Shown here: positions 54,912 to 63,564 of the stretch, piece after piece
Position numbering within the stretch: the first letter of the stretch is position 1
Layout: each line of letters opens with the position of its first letter
Assembly (NCBI GenBank): GCA_965140395.1
Contig: OZ223206.1
Span: 620,001-684,000, forward strand
Length of the DNA: 64,000 nt
Direction: 5' to 3'
Origin: Parvibaculum sp002684405
GTDB taxonomy: Bacteria > Pseudomonadota > Alphaproteobacteria > Parvibaculales > Parvibaculaceae
The notes under the pieces: model-generated
The model's input: only the letters and a program-made list of their open reading frames with translations
Told to the model about the DNA's origin: nothing
The model's database searches: none
Translations under genes and position numbers: made by a program

Positions 54912-56129
54912 ATGAATTTCGATCATACGGACAAGGTGAAGGAGCTGATCGCCAAGCTCGAAGCCTTTATGGACAAGCACATCTATCCGGCGGAAGAAGA
55001 ACATTATGCGTGGGTGACGGACCCGGCCAATCTGTGGAAGCACTGGCCGGGCGTCGAGGCGCTGAAGGAAAAGGCGCGGGCGGAGGGCCTGTGGAACCTC
55101 TTCCTGCCTGAAGAATATGGCGATCTGAGCCCCGGGCTCACCAATCTGGAATATGCGCCGCTGGCCGAGATCATGGGCCGCGTGCCGTGGTCGTCGGAAG
55201 TCTTCAACTGCGCCGCGCCGGACACGGGCAATATGGAAGTGCTCGCGAAATATGGGAGCCCGCAGCAGCAGGAACGCTGGCTGAAGCCGCTGCTCGACGG
55301 CAAGATCCGCTCCGCCTACGTGATGACGGAACCGCAGGTCGCCTCTTCCGATGCGACGAACCTTGAAACCACCATCTTTCCCGATGGCGACGATTACGTG
55401 ATCAACGGGCGCAAATGGTGGATCTCCGGCGTGATGGACGAGCGCTGCGAAGTCATGCTCGTCATGGGCAAGACGCTGATGGACAATCCGCGCCACCAGC
55501 AGCACTCCACCATCATCGTACCGCGCGACACGCCCGGCTGGAAGATCGTGCGCAACCTGAAAGTCTTCGGTTCCAAGAACTCGCCCGGCGGCGAAGCGGA
55601 GCTGCTCTTCGAAAACTGCCGCGTGCCGAAGGAGAACCTCATTCTCGGCGAAGGGCGCGGCTTCGAGATCGCGCAAGGCCGCCTTGGCCCGGGCCGCATC
55701 CATCACTGCATGCGCTCCATCGGACAGGCCCAGCGCGCGCTCGAAATCATGGCACGGCGCGTCGAAAACCGCGTCGCCTTCGGCAAGAAGCTCGCCGACC
55801 AGAGCAGCATCCGCCAGGACGTTGCAAAGTCCTTCTGCGAAATCGAGCAGGCCCGCCTGCTGACGCTCAAGGCCGCGGACAGCATGGACAAGTACGGCAA
55901 CAAGGTCGCGAAGGACCTGATCGCGGCGATCAAGATCGTCGCCCCGCAGATGGCGCAGAACGTGACCGACCGCGCAATCCAGGCGCATGGCGGCATGGGC
56001 GTCAGCGACGATACGCCGATTGCCGGTTTCTTCACGCTGAACCGCTTCGTGCGCATCGCAGACGGACCGGACGAGGTGCACATGTCGCAGCTCGGCAAGC
56101 AGAAGATCAAGGAATACAACGGCGCATAA
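54912..56129 (+). CDS. Acyl-CoA dehydrogenase (ACAD11-like)
   Basis: 405-residue FAD-dependent acyl-CoA dehydrogenase. Visible: LTNLEYAPLAEIMGRVPW, YVMTEPQVASSDATNL (flavin/substrate region), GRGFEIAQGRLGPGRIHHCM and the C-terminal FVRIADGPDEVHMSQLGKQK, with a Glu where the catalytic base lies in this subfamily. It looks closest to the dehydrogenase half of ACAD11. The kinase-like gene upstream supports a phosphorylation-elimination route for hydroxyacyl-CoA; this is inference. Confidence 0.92.
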   Translation: MNFDHTDKVKELIAKLEAFMDKHIYPAEEEHYAWVTDPANLWKHWPGVEALKEKARAEGLWNLFLPEEYGDLSPGLTNLEYAPLAEIMGRVPWSSEVFNCAAPDTGNMEVLAKYGSPQQQERWLKPLLDGKIRSAYVMTEPQVASSDATNLETTIFPDGDDYVINGRKWWISGVMDERCEVMLVMGKTLMDNPRHQQHSTIIVPRDTPGWKIVRNLKVFGSKNSPGGEAELLFENCRVPKENLILGEGRGFEIAQGRLGPGRIHHCMRSIGQAQRALEIMARRVENRVAFGKKLADQSSIRQDVAKSFCEIEQARLLTLKAADSMDKYGNKVAKDLIAAIKIVAPQMAQNVTDRAIQAHGGMGVSDDTPIAGFFTLNRFVRIADGPDEVHMSQLGKQKIKEYNGA

Positions 56130-56136
56130 GCCGGTG

Positions 56137-56164
56137 CGGGCGCTCCCGAGGGAGCGCCCGTTTT
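56137..56164 (+). terminator. Rho-independent terminator after acyl-CoA dehydrogenase
   Basis: An 11-base-pair stem (CGGGCGCTCCC / GGGAGCGCCCG) with GA loop is followed by TTTTC. The next SDR gene begins 22 bases later, so it may be read only partly or have its own promoter. Confidence 0.9.
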
Positions 56165-56186
56165 CATATCGGGAAGGGAGGAAACA

Positions 56187-56957
56187 ATGACGGAATTGAG
56201 CCGGTCGGTGAAAGGGCTGACGGTGCTGGTGACGGGCGCGGCAAGCGGCATGGGCCGCGCGACAGCGGAAGTCTTCGCCGCCGAGGGTGCCAATGTGGCG
56301 GTGACGGATTACAATGGCGAGGGCGCCGCGAAAGTCGCAGACGGCATCACCGCGAAAGGCGGCAGCGCGAAGGCCTGGACTTTCGATGTCGGCAACAAGG
56401 ACGAGATCGTGCGGGTGGTCGGCGACGTGGCGGCGCATTTCGGCGGGATCGACTCCGTCGTCAACAATGCGGGCATTGCAGGCTTCCTGCCCATCGACGA
56501 CGAGGGCTATGACACGCTTTTCGAGCGGATGCTGACTGTGTGCCTGACGGCGCATCAGCGCATCATCCGGGCGGCGCTGCCGCATTTGCGGAAATCTTCC
56601 GCCCCGCGCATCGTGAACATCGCCTCCACCGAGGCACTGGGTGCGACGGCGCTCGACAGCCCCTACTCCGCCGCCAAAGCGGGCGTGACGGGGCTCACCC
56701 GCGCGCTGGCCGTCGAACTCGGCAAGGAAGGGATCACGGTCAATTGCGTCTGCCCGGGGCCGATCTCCACCGGCATGACGGAAGCCATTCCCGATGAGCA
56801 CAAGGAAATCTACGCCAAGCGCCGCACGGCGATGCGGCGCTACGGGCTGCCGGAAGAGGTCGCGCATATGACGCTGAGCCTTTGCCTGCCCGCGGCCTCC
56901 TACATTACCGGTGTCACCATTCCGGTGGATGGCGGGCTGATGGCGCGCAACGCCTGA
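56187..56957 (+). CDS. Short-chain dehydrogenase/reductase
   Basis: 256-residue classical SDR: VTGAASGMGRATAEVFAAEG at the N-terminus, NNAGIAGF near residue 92, and the YSAAKAGVTGLTRAL active site. GGGAGG precedes the ATG. It lies beyond the terminator of the acyl-CoA dehydrogenase gene. The substrate is unknown. Confidence 0.9.
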   Translation: MTELSRSVKGLTVLVTGAASGMGRATAEVFAAEGANVAVTDYNGEGAAKVADGITAKGGSAKAWTFDVGNKDEIVRVVGDVAAHFGGIDSVVNNAGIAGFLPIDDEGYDTLFERMLTVCLTAHQRIIRAALPHLRKSSAPRIVNIASTEALGATALDSPYSAAKAGVTGLTRALAVELGKEGITVNCVCPGPISTGMTEAIPDEHKEIYAKRRTAMRRYGLPEEVAHMTLSLCLPAASYITGVTIPVDGGLMARNA

Positions 56958-56979
56958 GCGAGACGCTAAACAAAAAACA

Positions 56980-57012
56980 GGGCGGCGCGCCTATGAGCAA
57001 AACGCGCCGCCC
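56980..57012 (-). terminator. Terminator of the VOC-family gene
   Basis: On the minus strand GGGCGGCGCG (57003-57012) and CGCGCCGCCC (56980-56989) pair over ten bases, followed by TGTTTTTTG. Confidence 0.85.
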
Positions 57013-57032
57013 GGCCCCCCAATTTCAGTTCG

Positions 57033-57563
57033 CTATTCGCGGGTGTAATGCGCCGGGATGTCCGGATTTTCCCCGCCCTTGCGCCACAGCACGATTTCAT
57101 TGCCCCAGGGATCGCGGAAGGAATGGTTCAGGCCGTTGAACTCCTTCCAGTAGTGATCGCGCCAGAGGATTTCCGCGCCGCGCTTTTCCGCATCGGCCAG
57201 AATGCGCTCCGGGCTGTCATCGTCACTCACGAGAATCCAGAGACGCGGCTTGCGCCCCTCGCCCGCCAGCACGCGCGGCTCCACGCCATCCGGGTTCGGA
57301 TGGGGGCGCGCATTGGCGGCGTTGTGGATACCGATATGGAAATTGCCGATCTGGCTTTCCGAGCCGTCGGGGTTCAGGGCATTGCCGCCGGGCACCATGC
57401 GGTGAAAGACGCCATATGGGCGAGGATCGTTCTCCCAGCCGAATATATCGGCATAGAACTCGGCGCAGGCCGCCGGATCGTCAGAGGAAAGGTCAACAAA
57501 GATAAGCGTATTGGGATAAGGCAAGGTCGGCGTCCCCGTCGTCAAAAAACCGAACGCCGGCAT
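57033..57563 (-). CDS. VOC (glyoxalase/bleomycin resistance) family protein
   Basis: 176-residue vicinal-oxygen-chelate protein. It begins GTPTLPYPNTLIFVDLSS and ends with NHSFRDPWGNEIVLWRKGG, the classical terminal strand with metal Glu. It could be a dioxygenase or lyase; the substrate is unknown. The start was chosen at MPAFGFLTTG. The gene lies in the catabolic cluster and ends with a strong terminator. Confidence 0.83.
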   Translation of the reverse strand: MPAFGFLTTGTPTLPYPNTLIFVDLSSDDPAACAEFYADIFGWENDPRPYGVFHRMVPGGNALNPDGSESQIGNFHIGIHNAANARPHPNPDGVEPRVLAGEGRKPRLWILVSDDDSPERILADAEKRGAEILWRDHYWKEFNGLNHSFRDPWGNEIVLWRKGGENPDIPAHYTRE

Positions 57564-57665
57564 GGCGCTCTTCGGGGAGTCTCGTCGGTGCGGGCGAATA
57601 TTGTCTTGTCCCAATACGCCCTATTGCTGGACCGGCTTCATCGCCGGGCGGGCGGAGGCCGCTTC

Positions 57666-57893
57666 TCAGGCGACTTCCACGCCCGGCATGGGGGCCGACG
57701 TCCAGCCGAGGATGCGCGGCACGCCGTCGCCATTCATCCAGTCCGATGCCTGTTTGACCGCCGCGACCGCCTCTTCCTCGCCGAAGGCGGCCAGCGCATG
57801 CTCCCGCGACGGCGCCAGAACGAGGCAGATATCGAGGGGGTGTTCCGCTTCCTCGTGCTTCAGATGCAACTCATACAGTTTCATGAGAGCCAT
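57666..57893 (-). CDS. Hypothetical protein
   Basis: 75-residue soluble protein (MALMKLYELHLKHEEAEHPL start, AFGEEEAVAAVKQASDWMNG middle). I do not recognise it. The GAGAGGATC site sits before the ATG. It lies just upstream of the VOC gene on the same strand and may be co-transcribed with it. Confidence 0.65.
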   Translation of the reverse strand: MALMKLYELHLKHEEAEHPLDICLVLAPSREHALAAFGEEEAVAAVKQASDWMNGDGVPRILGWTSAPMPGVEVA

Positions 57894-58273
57894 GATCCTC
57901 TCCCTGTTTTCTTCTTGCTTCTTCAGAGCTCGAAAGGAGTTGCCTGGAGTGCCTTCCGGCACCCTAAGGTAGGGAGAGACTGAGCGCTTTTCCACGCAGT
58001 TTTATGAACTAGATCAGTATTATGGAGTGTCTTTGGAATAATTTTTCGTCATGTCGCATTGCACTGCGAATTTTTTGCAATAACCCGGTCTTCAGTGCTG
58101 AACGGCAAAAGTAATAGAGGACACAGAACTAATTTAACTCAAATTCTCACAGGCGGGCGCATGCCCCGCCTTGGACAGACCGGATCCTGCCTGCGGCATC
58201 CAACTTAATGATTTACATTAATTGCGGTGCGCCCTAGCCTTTCTCCGGAAACACGCTCTGGGAGGAGACAGGA

Positions 58274-60562
58274 ATGAGCTATCGGCACCCCGCGGAACCG
58301 GATTTCGAAGGCGAGATCGGCAAGACGGTTCAGGACTCGCAACCGGCCTGGCCCGGCGGTGCCTCGGCCATCGGCAAGCCCAATGTGGTGATGATCGTGC
58401 TCGACGATACAGGGTTTGCGCATCTGGGCTGCTATGGCTCCACCATCGCCACGCCGAATATCGACCGGCTGGCCGGCGAAGGCCTGAAATTCACCGGGTT
58501 TCACACCACGGCGCTTTGCTCCTCCTCCCGCGCCTGCCTGCTCACCGGGCGCAACCACCATGCGGTCGGCATGCGCGCCGTCTCCAACATGGATACGGGC
58601 TATCCGAATATGCGCGGCGCGGTGACGAAATCCGCCGCGACCATCGCCGAGATTTTGCGCGAGGACGGCTTCACCACATTCGCCACCGGCAAATGGCATC
58701 TGGCGCCCATGGCGGAATGCACGGCGGCGGGGCCCTATCACAACTGGCCGCTGCAACGCGGCTTCGACCGCTATTACGGTTTCCTGCAAGGCGAGACGGA
58801 CCAGTTCCACCCCGAGCTCACCCATGACAATCACTTCATCGACCAGCCCGCTTCGCCGGAAGAGGGCTATCACGTGTCGGAAGACATCGTGGACAAGTCC
58901 ATCGGCTTCATCCGCGACACGGTGTCGGTGGTGCCGGAACGGCCTTTCTTCCTCTATCTCGCCTTTGGCGCGATGCATGCGCCGCATCAGGCGCCCGATG
59001 AGTATCTCGAAAAATATCGCGGCAAGTTCGACGAGGGCTGGGACGTGGCGCGGGAGAAATGGTTCGCGCGGCAGAAAGAACTCGGCGTCATCCCGGAAAA
59101 CACGGCACTCGCATCGCGCAATCCCGGCGTGAAGCCGTGGGACGACCTCAGCGAAAACGAAAAGCGCTTCGCCGCCCGGCTGCAGGAAGCGTTTGCGGCC
59201 ATGCTCGACCATACGGACCAGCAGATCGGCCGACTGATGGCGGCGCTGGAAGAGCTGGGCCTCGATGAGAACACGATCTTCCTGCTCGTTTCCGACAATG
59301 GCGCCAGCCAGGAAGGCGGGCCGACCGGCGTTTTCGACGAGATGAAATATTTCAACATGATGCCGGAGGATGTCGACAAGGCTATCGAGCGGCTCGACGA
59401 TATCGGCACGCTGAACAGCCACAGCAATATTCCCTGGGGCTGGGCACAGGCGGGAAACACGCCGCTCAAATGGTACAAGCAGAATACGCATGGCGGCGGC
59501 GTGCGCGATCCACTGATCGTGCGCTGGCCCGCAAAGCTCGGCCGGGAGGGCGCCATAAGGCGGCAGTTCTGCCATGCGATCGACATTGCGCCGACGCTGA
59601 TGGACCTGATGGGGATCGAACCGCCAGAAACGGTGGCGGGTGTGCCGCAAATGCCGATCCACGGAGCGAGCCTCAAGGAGATATTGTTCGACGGGTCCGC
59701 TGCGCCCTCGCGCTCCACGCAATATTTCGAGATGGGCGGCGACCGGGGCATCTGGGTCAATGGCTGGAAGGCGGTGACGCATCACCAGCGCGGCGTGCCT
59801 TTCGAGGACGACCAGTGGGAGCTTTATCATCTCGATACAGATTTTTCGGAATATCACGACCTTGCGGCGACTGAGCCGGAACGACTGAAGGAGATGGTGG
59901 AAATCTGGTGGCGGGAGGCCGAAAAGCACGGCGTGCTGCCGCTGGACGACCGGGGCGCGTTCGACCTCTTCCGCGCCTCACGCCGTCCCGGCATGCCGAC
60001 CTCGCGCAACCGCTTCGTCTATTATCCGCCGCTCTCGCATATCGTGGCCGATGCCTGTCCGCCCGTCTTCCGCGGCTGGCGCATGACATTTTCGCTGGAT
60101 CATCCGGCTGGAAACGGCGACGGCGTGCTGGTGGCGCGCGGCAATATCAATAGCGGTTATGTGCTCTATATCGACGACGGGCAGCTGCATTTCGACTTCA
60201 ACTGCTTTCACGACCACACGCTGGTGAGTTCCACCCTGCCCGTTCCGACGGGCGCGCATGAGATATCGGCCGAGATCTCGCCCAATCTCGAAGGCGGCGC
60301 GGCGGTAGCGCTCCGCTTCGACGGCGAGGAGGCCGGACAGGGCACGATCCCCAAAATGCTTTTCATGATCTCAAGCATCGGCATGGATTTCGGCCGGAGC
60401 CCCGCGCCCGTCAGCAATGCCTATGAGGCGCCTTTCGCCTATCCGGGCCGCATTTCCCGGGTGACGTTCGACCTGCCGCCGCGAAAGCGCGACAAGGACG
60501 CCCGGGAGGCCGCCGACAAGGCCGACGAGGCGCAGGTCCGCGCCGCGCTGTCCCGTCAGTAA
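58274..60562 (+). CDS. Arylsulfatase (long AtsA type)
   Basis: 762-residue sulfatase of the alkaline-phosphatase fold. Visible: VVMIVLDDTGFAHLGCYGS (metal Asp pair), LCSSSRACLLTGR with the formylglycine Cys82, and GKWHLAPM with a catalytic His. The consensus around the Cys is C-x-P-S/T-R; here the Pro is Ser, while the Arg is kept. A C-terminal beta domain follows (residues about 580-720). No signal peptide is seen. GGGAGGAGA precedes the ATG. It probably desulfates aryl or alkyl sulfate esters in the cytoplasm. Confidence 0.87.
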   Translation: MSYRHPAEPDFEGEIGKTVQDSQPAWPGGASAIGKPNVVMIVLDDTGFAHLGCYGSTIATPNIDRLAGEGLKFTGFHTTALCSSSRACLLTGRNHHAVGMRAVSNMDTGYPNMRGAVTKSAATIAEILREDGFTTFATGKWHLAPMAECTAAGPYHNWPLQRGFDRYYGFLQGETDQFHPELTHDNHFIDQPASPEEGYHVSEDIVDKSIGFIRDTVSVVPERPFFLYLAFGAMHAPHQAPDEYLEKYRGKFDEGWDVAREKWFARQKELGVIPENTALASRNPGVKPWDDLSENEKRFAARLQEAFAAMLDHTDQQIGRLMAALEELGLDENTIFLLVSDNGASQEGGPTGVFDEMKYFNMMPEDVDKAIERLDDIGTLNSHSNIPWGWAQAGNTPLKWYKQNTHGGGVRDPLIVRWPAKLGREGAIRRQFCHAIDIAPTLMDLMGIEPPETVAGVPQMPIHGASLKEILFDGSAAPSRSTQYFEMGGDRGIWVNGWKAVTHHQRGVPFEDDQWELYHLDTDFSEYHDLAATEPERLKEMVEIWWREAEKHGVLPLDDRGAFDLFRASRRPGMPTSRNRFVYYPPLSHIVADACPPVFRGWRMTFSLDHPAGNGDGVLVARGNINSGYVLYIDDGQLHFDFNCFHDHTLVSSTLPVPTGAHEISAEISPNLEGGAAVALRFDGEEAGQGTIPKMLFMISSIGMDFGRSPAPVSNAYEAPFAYPGRISRVTFDLPPRKRDKDAREAADKADEAQVRAALSRQ

Positions 60563-60564
60563 AT

Positions 60565-60597
60565 GAAAAAGCCCCCCGCCTTTCGGCGAGGGGCTTT
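60565..60597 (-). terminator. Terminator of the P450 gene (bidirectional)
   Basis: AAAGCCCCCCGCC and GGCGAGGGGCTTT form a stem with TTTC loop. On the minus strand it is followed by TTTTTC. It separates the convergent sulfatase and P450 genes. Confidence 0.85.
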
Positions 60598-60613
60598 GCG
60601 TTATCCGCGTCGC

Positions 60614-61879
60614 TCAGTTGCGCCTGGGGATCACGACCTTCATGGACTCATAGCCCTTCACGAAGGTCGAATAGACACGCTTGGGCTCTTCCACCAGCAC
60701 GACTTCCGGGAAGCGCTTCAGGATTTCCTCCCAGATGATGGTGAGCTGCAGCTCGGCAAGGCGGTTGCCCACACAGCGGTGAATGCCGAAGCCGAAGGAG
60801 ATGTGCTGGCGCGGACGCTCGCGGTCGATGATGTAGGCGTTCGGGTTGTCGATGACTTCTTCATCGCGATTGCCAGAGACGTACCACATGACGACCTTGT
60901 CGCCTTCGCGGATCTTCTTGCCCTTGAACTCGGTATCCTGGTTTGCCGTGCGGCGCATATGCGCGAGCGGCGTCTGCCAGCGGATCGTTTCCGAGACCAT
61001 GGAGGGGATCAGATCCGGGTTTTCGCGCAGCTTCCTGTACTGGTCCGGGTTCTTGTTGAGCGCATAGATCGAACCGGAAATGGTGTTGCGCGTGGTGTCG
61101 TTGCCGCCCACCGTCAGAAGCACCACATTGCCGAAATATTCCCGCGCTTCCATGTTCCGGGTTTCAGGATGGTGCGCGAGCATGGAGATAAGGTCGGCAT
61201 GCGGCTCCGCATTGACCTTCTTGTTCCAGAGCTCCGTGAAATAGGCGTGGTAGTCCTGGAAGATATCCATCTTCTGCTCGAGCGATTCCACCAGACCGCC
61301 CGGCATGGGCGCCGCGGTGACGACATCCGACCAGTAGGTGATCTTGCGGCGATCTTCCTGCGGGGCATCGAAGAGCGTGGCGAGCGTCATCGCCGTCAGC
61401 TCCTTGGAGACGAGATCGACCCAGTCGAACTCTTCACCGATGGGCAGGCCGTCCAGAATGCCCGCGGCGCGCTCGCGGATCTGCGGCGCCATCTCGGCCA
61501 GCGCATTGGGCGCGACAGCCGGGCTCACCGCCTTGCGCTGCACATCGTGCTTGGGCGGGTCCATGGCGATGAACATGGGCAGCGGATCGAAATTCGCCTG
61601 ACCGCCGCCAATGGTGATGCCGCCCTTCGCGAAGTCGGAGGAGAACACCTGATGGTTCGTGTCGATGGCGACGATGTCGTGGTATTTCGTGATCGACCAG
61701 TAGGGGCCGAACTCGCTCTCGGCGGTGTAATGCACCGGGTCTTCCCGGCGCAGGCGCTCGAAATAGGGCCACATCGCATTGGCCTGGAAAAGCGCGGGCT
61801 GGGCGGGATCCAGCGTTTCGAGCGGTTCGGCATAGGCGGCTTCGCGTGCCTCTTCCGGATCAAGCAGTGCCATGCTCAT
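60614..61879 (-). CDS. Cytochrome P450 (CYP153-like)
   Basis: 421-residue soluble P450. The I-helix is LTVGGNDTTRNTISGS, the ExxR block is ETIRWQTPLAHMRRTAN, and the haem Cys lies in HISFGFGIHRCVGNRLAELQ. The NQDTEFKGKKIREGDKVVMW and WEEILKRFPEV segments look like CYP153 alkane terminal hydroxylases as I remember them. It needs a ferredoxin and reductase, not seen here. The start was chosen at MSMALLDPEE after GGGAGATTGAG. A TetR gene lies upstream on the same strand. Confidence 0.85.
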   Translation of the reverse strand: MSMALLDPEEAREAAYAEPLETLDPAQPALFQANAMWPYFERLRREDPVHYTAESEFGPYWSITKYHDIVAIDTNHQVFSSDFAKGGITIGGGQANFDPLPMFIAMDPPKHDVQRKAVSPAVAPNALAEMAPQIRERAAGILDGLPIGEEFDWVDLVSKELTAMTLATLFDAPQEDRRKITYWSDVVTAAPMPGGLVESLEQKMDIFQDYHAYFTELWNKKVNAEPHADLISMLAHHPETRNMEAREYFGNVVLLTVGGNDTTRNTISGSIYALNKNPDQYRKLRENPDLIPSMVSETIRWQTPLAHMRRTANQDTEFKGKKIREGDKVVMWYVSGNRDEEVIDNPNAYIIDRERPRQHISFGFGIHRCVGNRLAELQLTIIWEEILKRFPEVVLVEEPKRVYSTFVKGYESMKVVIPRRN

Positions 61880-61987
61880 CTCAATCTCCCTAAGCCTTTG
61901 ATATTGTTCATTCGACGCATAGTAGAAGGGCTTCGAACAGCGTTCGGCAATCCCCAAATGGGGCCTCCGCGCCCCCCGCCCTCTACC

Positions 61988-62575
61988 TCACTCCCGGCGA
62001 TTGATGAGATAGGAGGCGCCGGTAAAGAGCCTTTCGGCAATCTCGGGCGGCAGCTTGCCGTCCGGATAGGAGGACATGATCGCCGCGATCCCGCGCCCCA
62101 GCGCCCAGAGCGCATAGGCGACATTCGGCCTTTGCCCGGCGGGCATGCGCTCGTCGGCCTCCACGACGGCCTGATAGGCCAGAAAGGTCTCATATTCCGC
62201 ATCCCGCAGGGAGACATGCCGCGCCATCAGGCGCTCGCTGAACATGAGCGAGAACAATGCCGGATGCGTCTCCGCGAAATCGAAGAAGGCGCGCGCGCTG
62301 GCCTGCATCGCATTGTCGTATTCGGGGCTTGTCTGGAACCTGACGATCTGGCGGTGCAGGTCGCGAAAGCCCATCAGCGCCAGATTGAGCAGAAGCTCAT
62401 CCTTGTTTGCGAAGTAGTGATAGATGGAGGTCGTGCCGATACCCGCACTTTCGGCGATGGCCCTCAGGCTCATCTTTTCAGGTCCGCGTGTCGCCAGAAT
62501 GTGCGAGGCCGCCGTCAGGGCCCTGGCCCTGACGCCGCCAACTTCCAGGGACGTGAAATCGGGTCCCGACCTCAT
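61988..62575 (-). CDS. TetR-family transcriptional regulator
   Basis: 195-residue repressor. HTH: KMSLRAIAESAGIGTTSIYH followed by YFANKDELLLNL. It lies 108 bases upstream of the P450 gene on the same strand and probably controls it. The start is MRSGPDFTSLEVGG; GGAGG stands 11 bases before it. An earlier in-frame ATG exists at 62632. Confidence 0.87.
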   Translation of the reverse strand: MRSGPDFTSLEVGGVRARALTAASHILATRGPEKMSLRAIAESAGIGTTSIYHYFANKDELLLNLALMGFRDLHRQIVRFQTSPEYDNAMQASARAFFDFAETHPALFSLMFSERLMARHVSLRDAEYETFLAYQAVVEADERMPAGQRPNVAYALWALGRGIAAIMSSYPDGKLPPEIAERLFTGASYLINRRE

Positions 62576-62789
62576 GTCTTTGCAATCCTCCCGAAGCCGG
62601 TGCAACTCCTCTTCCCGGCCATGATGCGGCACGCCCGTCTCCGAAAAAGAGGGCGCTCGCTGCTTTCCCTTATTTTAGCATGTAGGAAAGCCGCACCAAT
62701 ATGTCACGCGTTTGCAGCCAACTAACCGGAAGGCGCGCAAGAAGCCGATGAATTTCAGCTATTTAGCGTGGGGAGCATTAAGGGGCCGA

Positions 62790-63422
62790 TCAGGGGGCGA
62801 TCACGGCCCGGACCGCGCGCGCCGCCCGGTCGATGACGCGCTCGCGGTCGCACTCGGCGGTTTCCAGCAGCATCTCGATGGAGGCATAGCCGAGTTCGAC
62901 GGCCAGCCGGCACCGGTCATAGGCGTCGTCGCGCGCGATATCCGGAAAGGCCTCCAGAACCCGGTCGGTGAGGAACCCGGCCACATAGGCATGAGAGGAA
63001 AGACGGATGGGCCGGAGCGAGGGGATCGCCCGGAGCGACACGATCAACGCATAGCCGCCTTCGAATGTTTCGGTGATTTCCAGGGTACGGCGGAGCAGTT
63101 CGCGTGTTCGCACCAGCTGCGCACCGGGCTCTTCGGACATATCGACGGGCGACTCTCCGAGCGCCGCGTTCTGCGCCTCCATCAACTCTCGCCCGAGCAC
63201 GGCCAAAATGGCATGCTTGTCCTCGAAATAGCGATAGAAGGTCGGCGCCGTCAGACCGGCCCGTTCAACGATGGCATTGGAGTTGAGCGCCTCCAGCCCC
63301 GCTTCGCTGAGGATTTGCTGCGCGGCGGCCAGCAGGCTGCGATAGGTCGCCTTGGCGCGGCGCTGTCGAGGTTCGACAACGGGTTTTTCCTGGAGGCTTT
63401 CGGGCGCGGAAGTTTCTTTCAT
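62790..63422 (-). CDS. TetR-family transcriptional regulator
   Basis: 210-residue repressor with an N-terminal basic arm (PRQRRAKATYRSLLAAAQ) and HTH LNSNAIVERAGLTAPTFYRY followed by FEDKHAILAVLG. It is divergent from the YghU-like GST gene that starts at 63565, a likely target. Confidence 0.87.
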   Translation of the reverse strand: MKETSAPESLQEKPVVEPRQRRAKATYRSLLAAAQQILSEAGLEALNSNAIVERAGLTAPTFYRYFEDKHAILAVLGRELMEAQNAALGESPVDMSEEPGAQLVRTRELLRRTLEITETFEGGYALIVSLRAIPSLRPIRLSSHAYVAGFLTDRVLEAFPDIARDDAYDRCRLAVELGYASIEMLLETAECDRERVIDRAARAVRAVIAP

Positions 63423-63564
63423 ACCGAGAACTTAAGAGATCGACGGGCATGCCGCAAAGGGGGAGGCAAGAGGCTTTCGGCATCCGATCACAGGGATTTG
63501 CATTGCCTTTGCGCGCGGCAGCCTCCAATTACTACACACGAAATTCCGGGAAGGAGAGTTTTAC

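Noticed and set aside
58055..58171. ATTGCA...TGCAAT inverted repeat and GGCGGG...CCCGCC hairpin in the sulfatase upstream gap
   Set aside because: Short arms, no clear placement relative to a promoter; I cannot tell them from chance.
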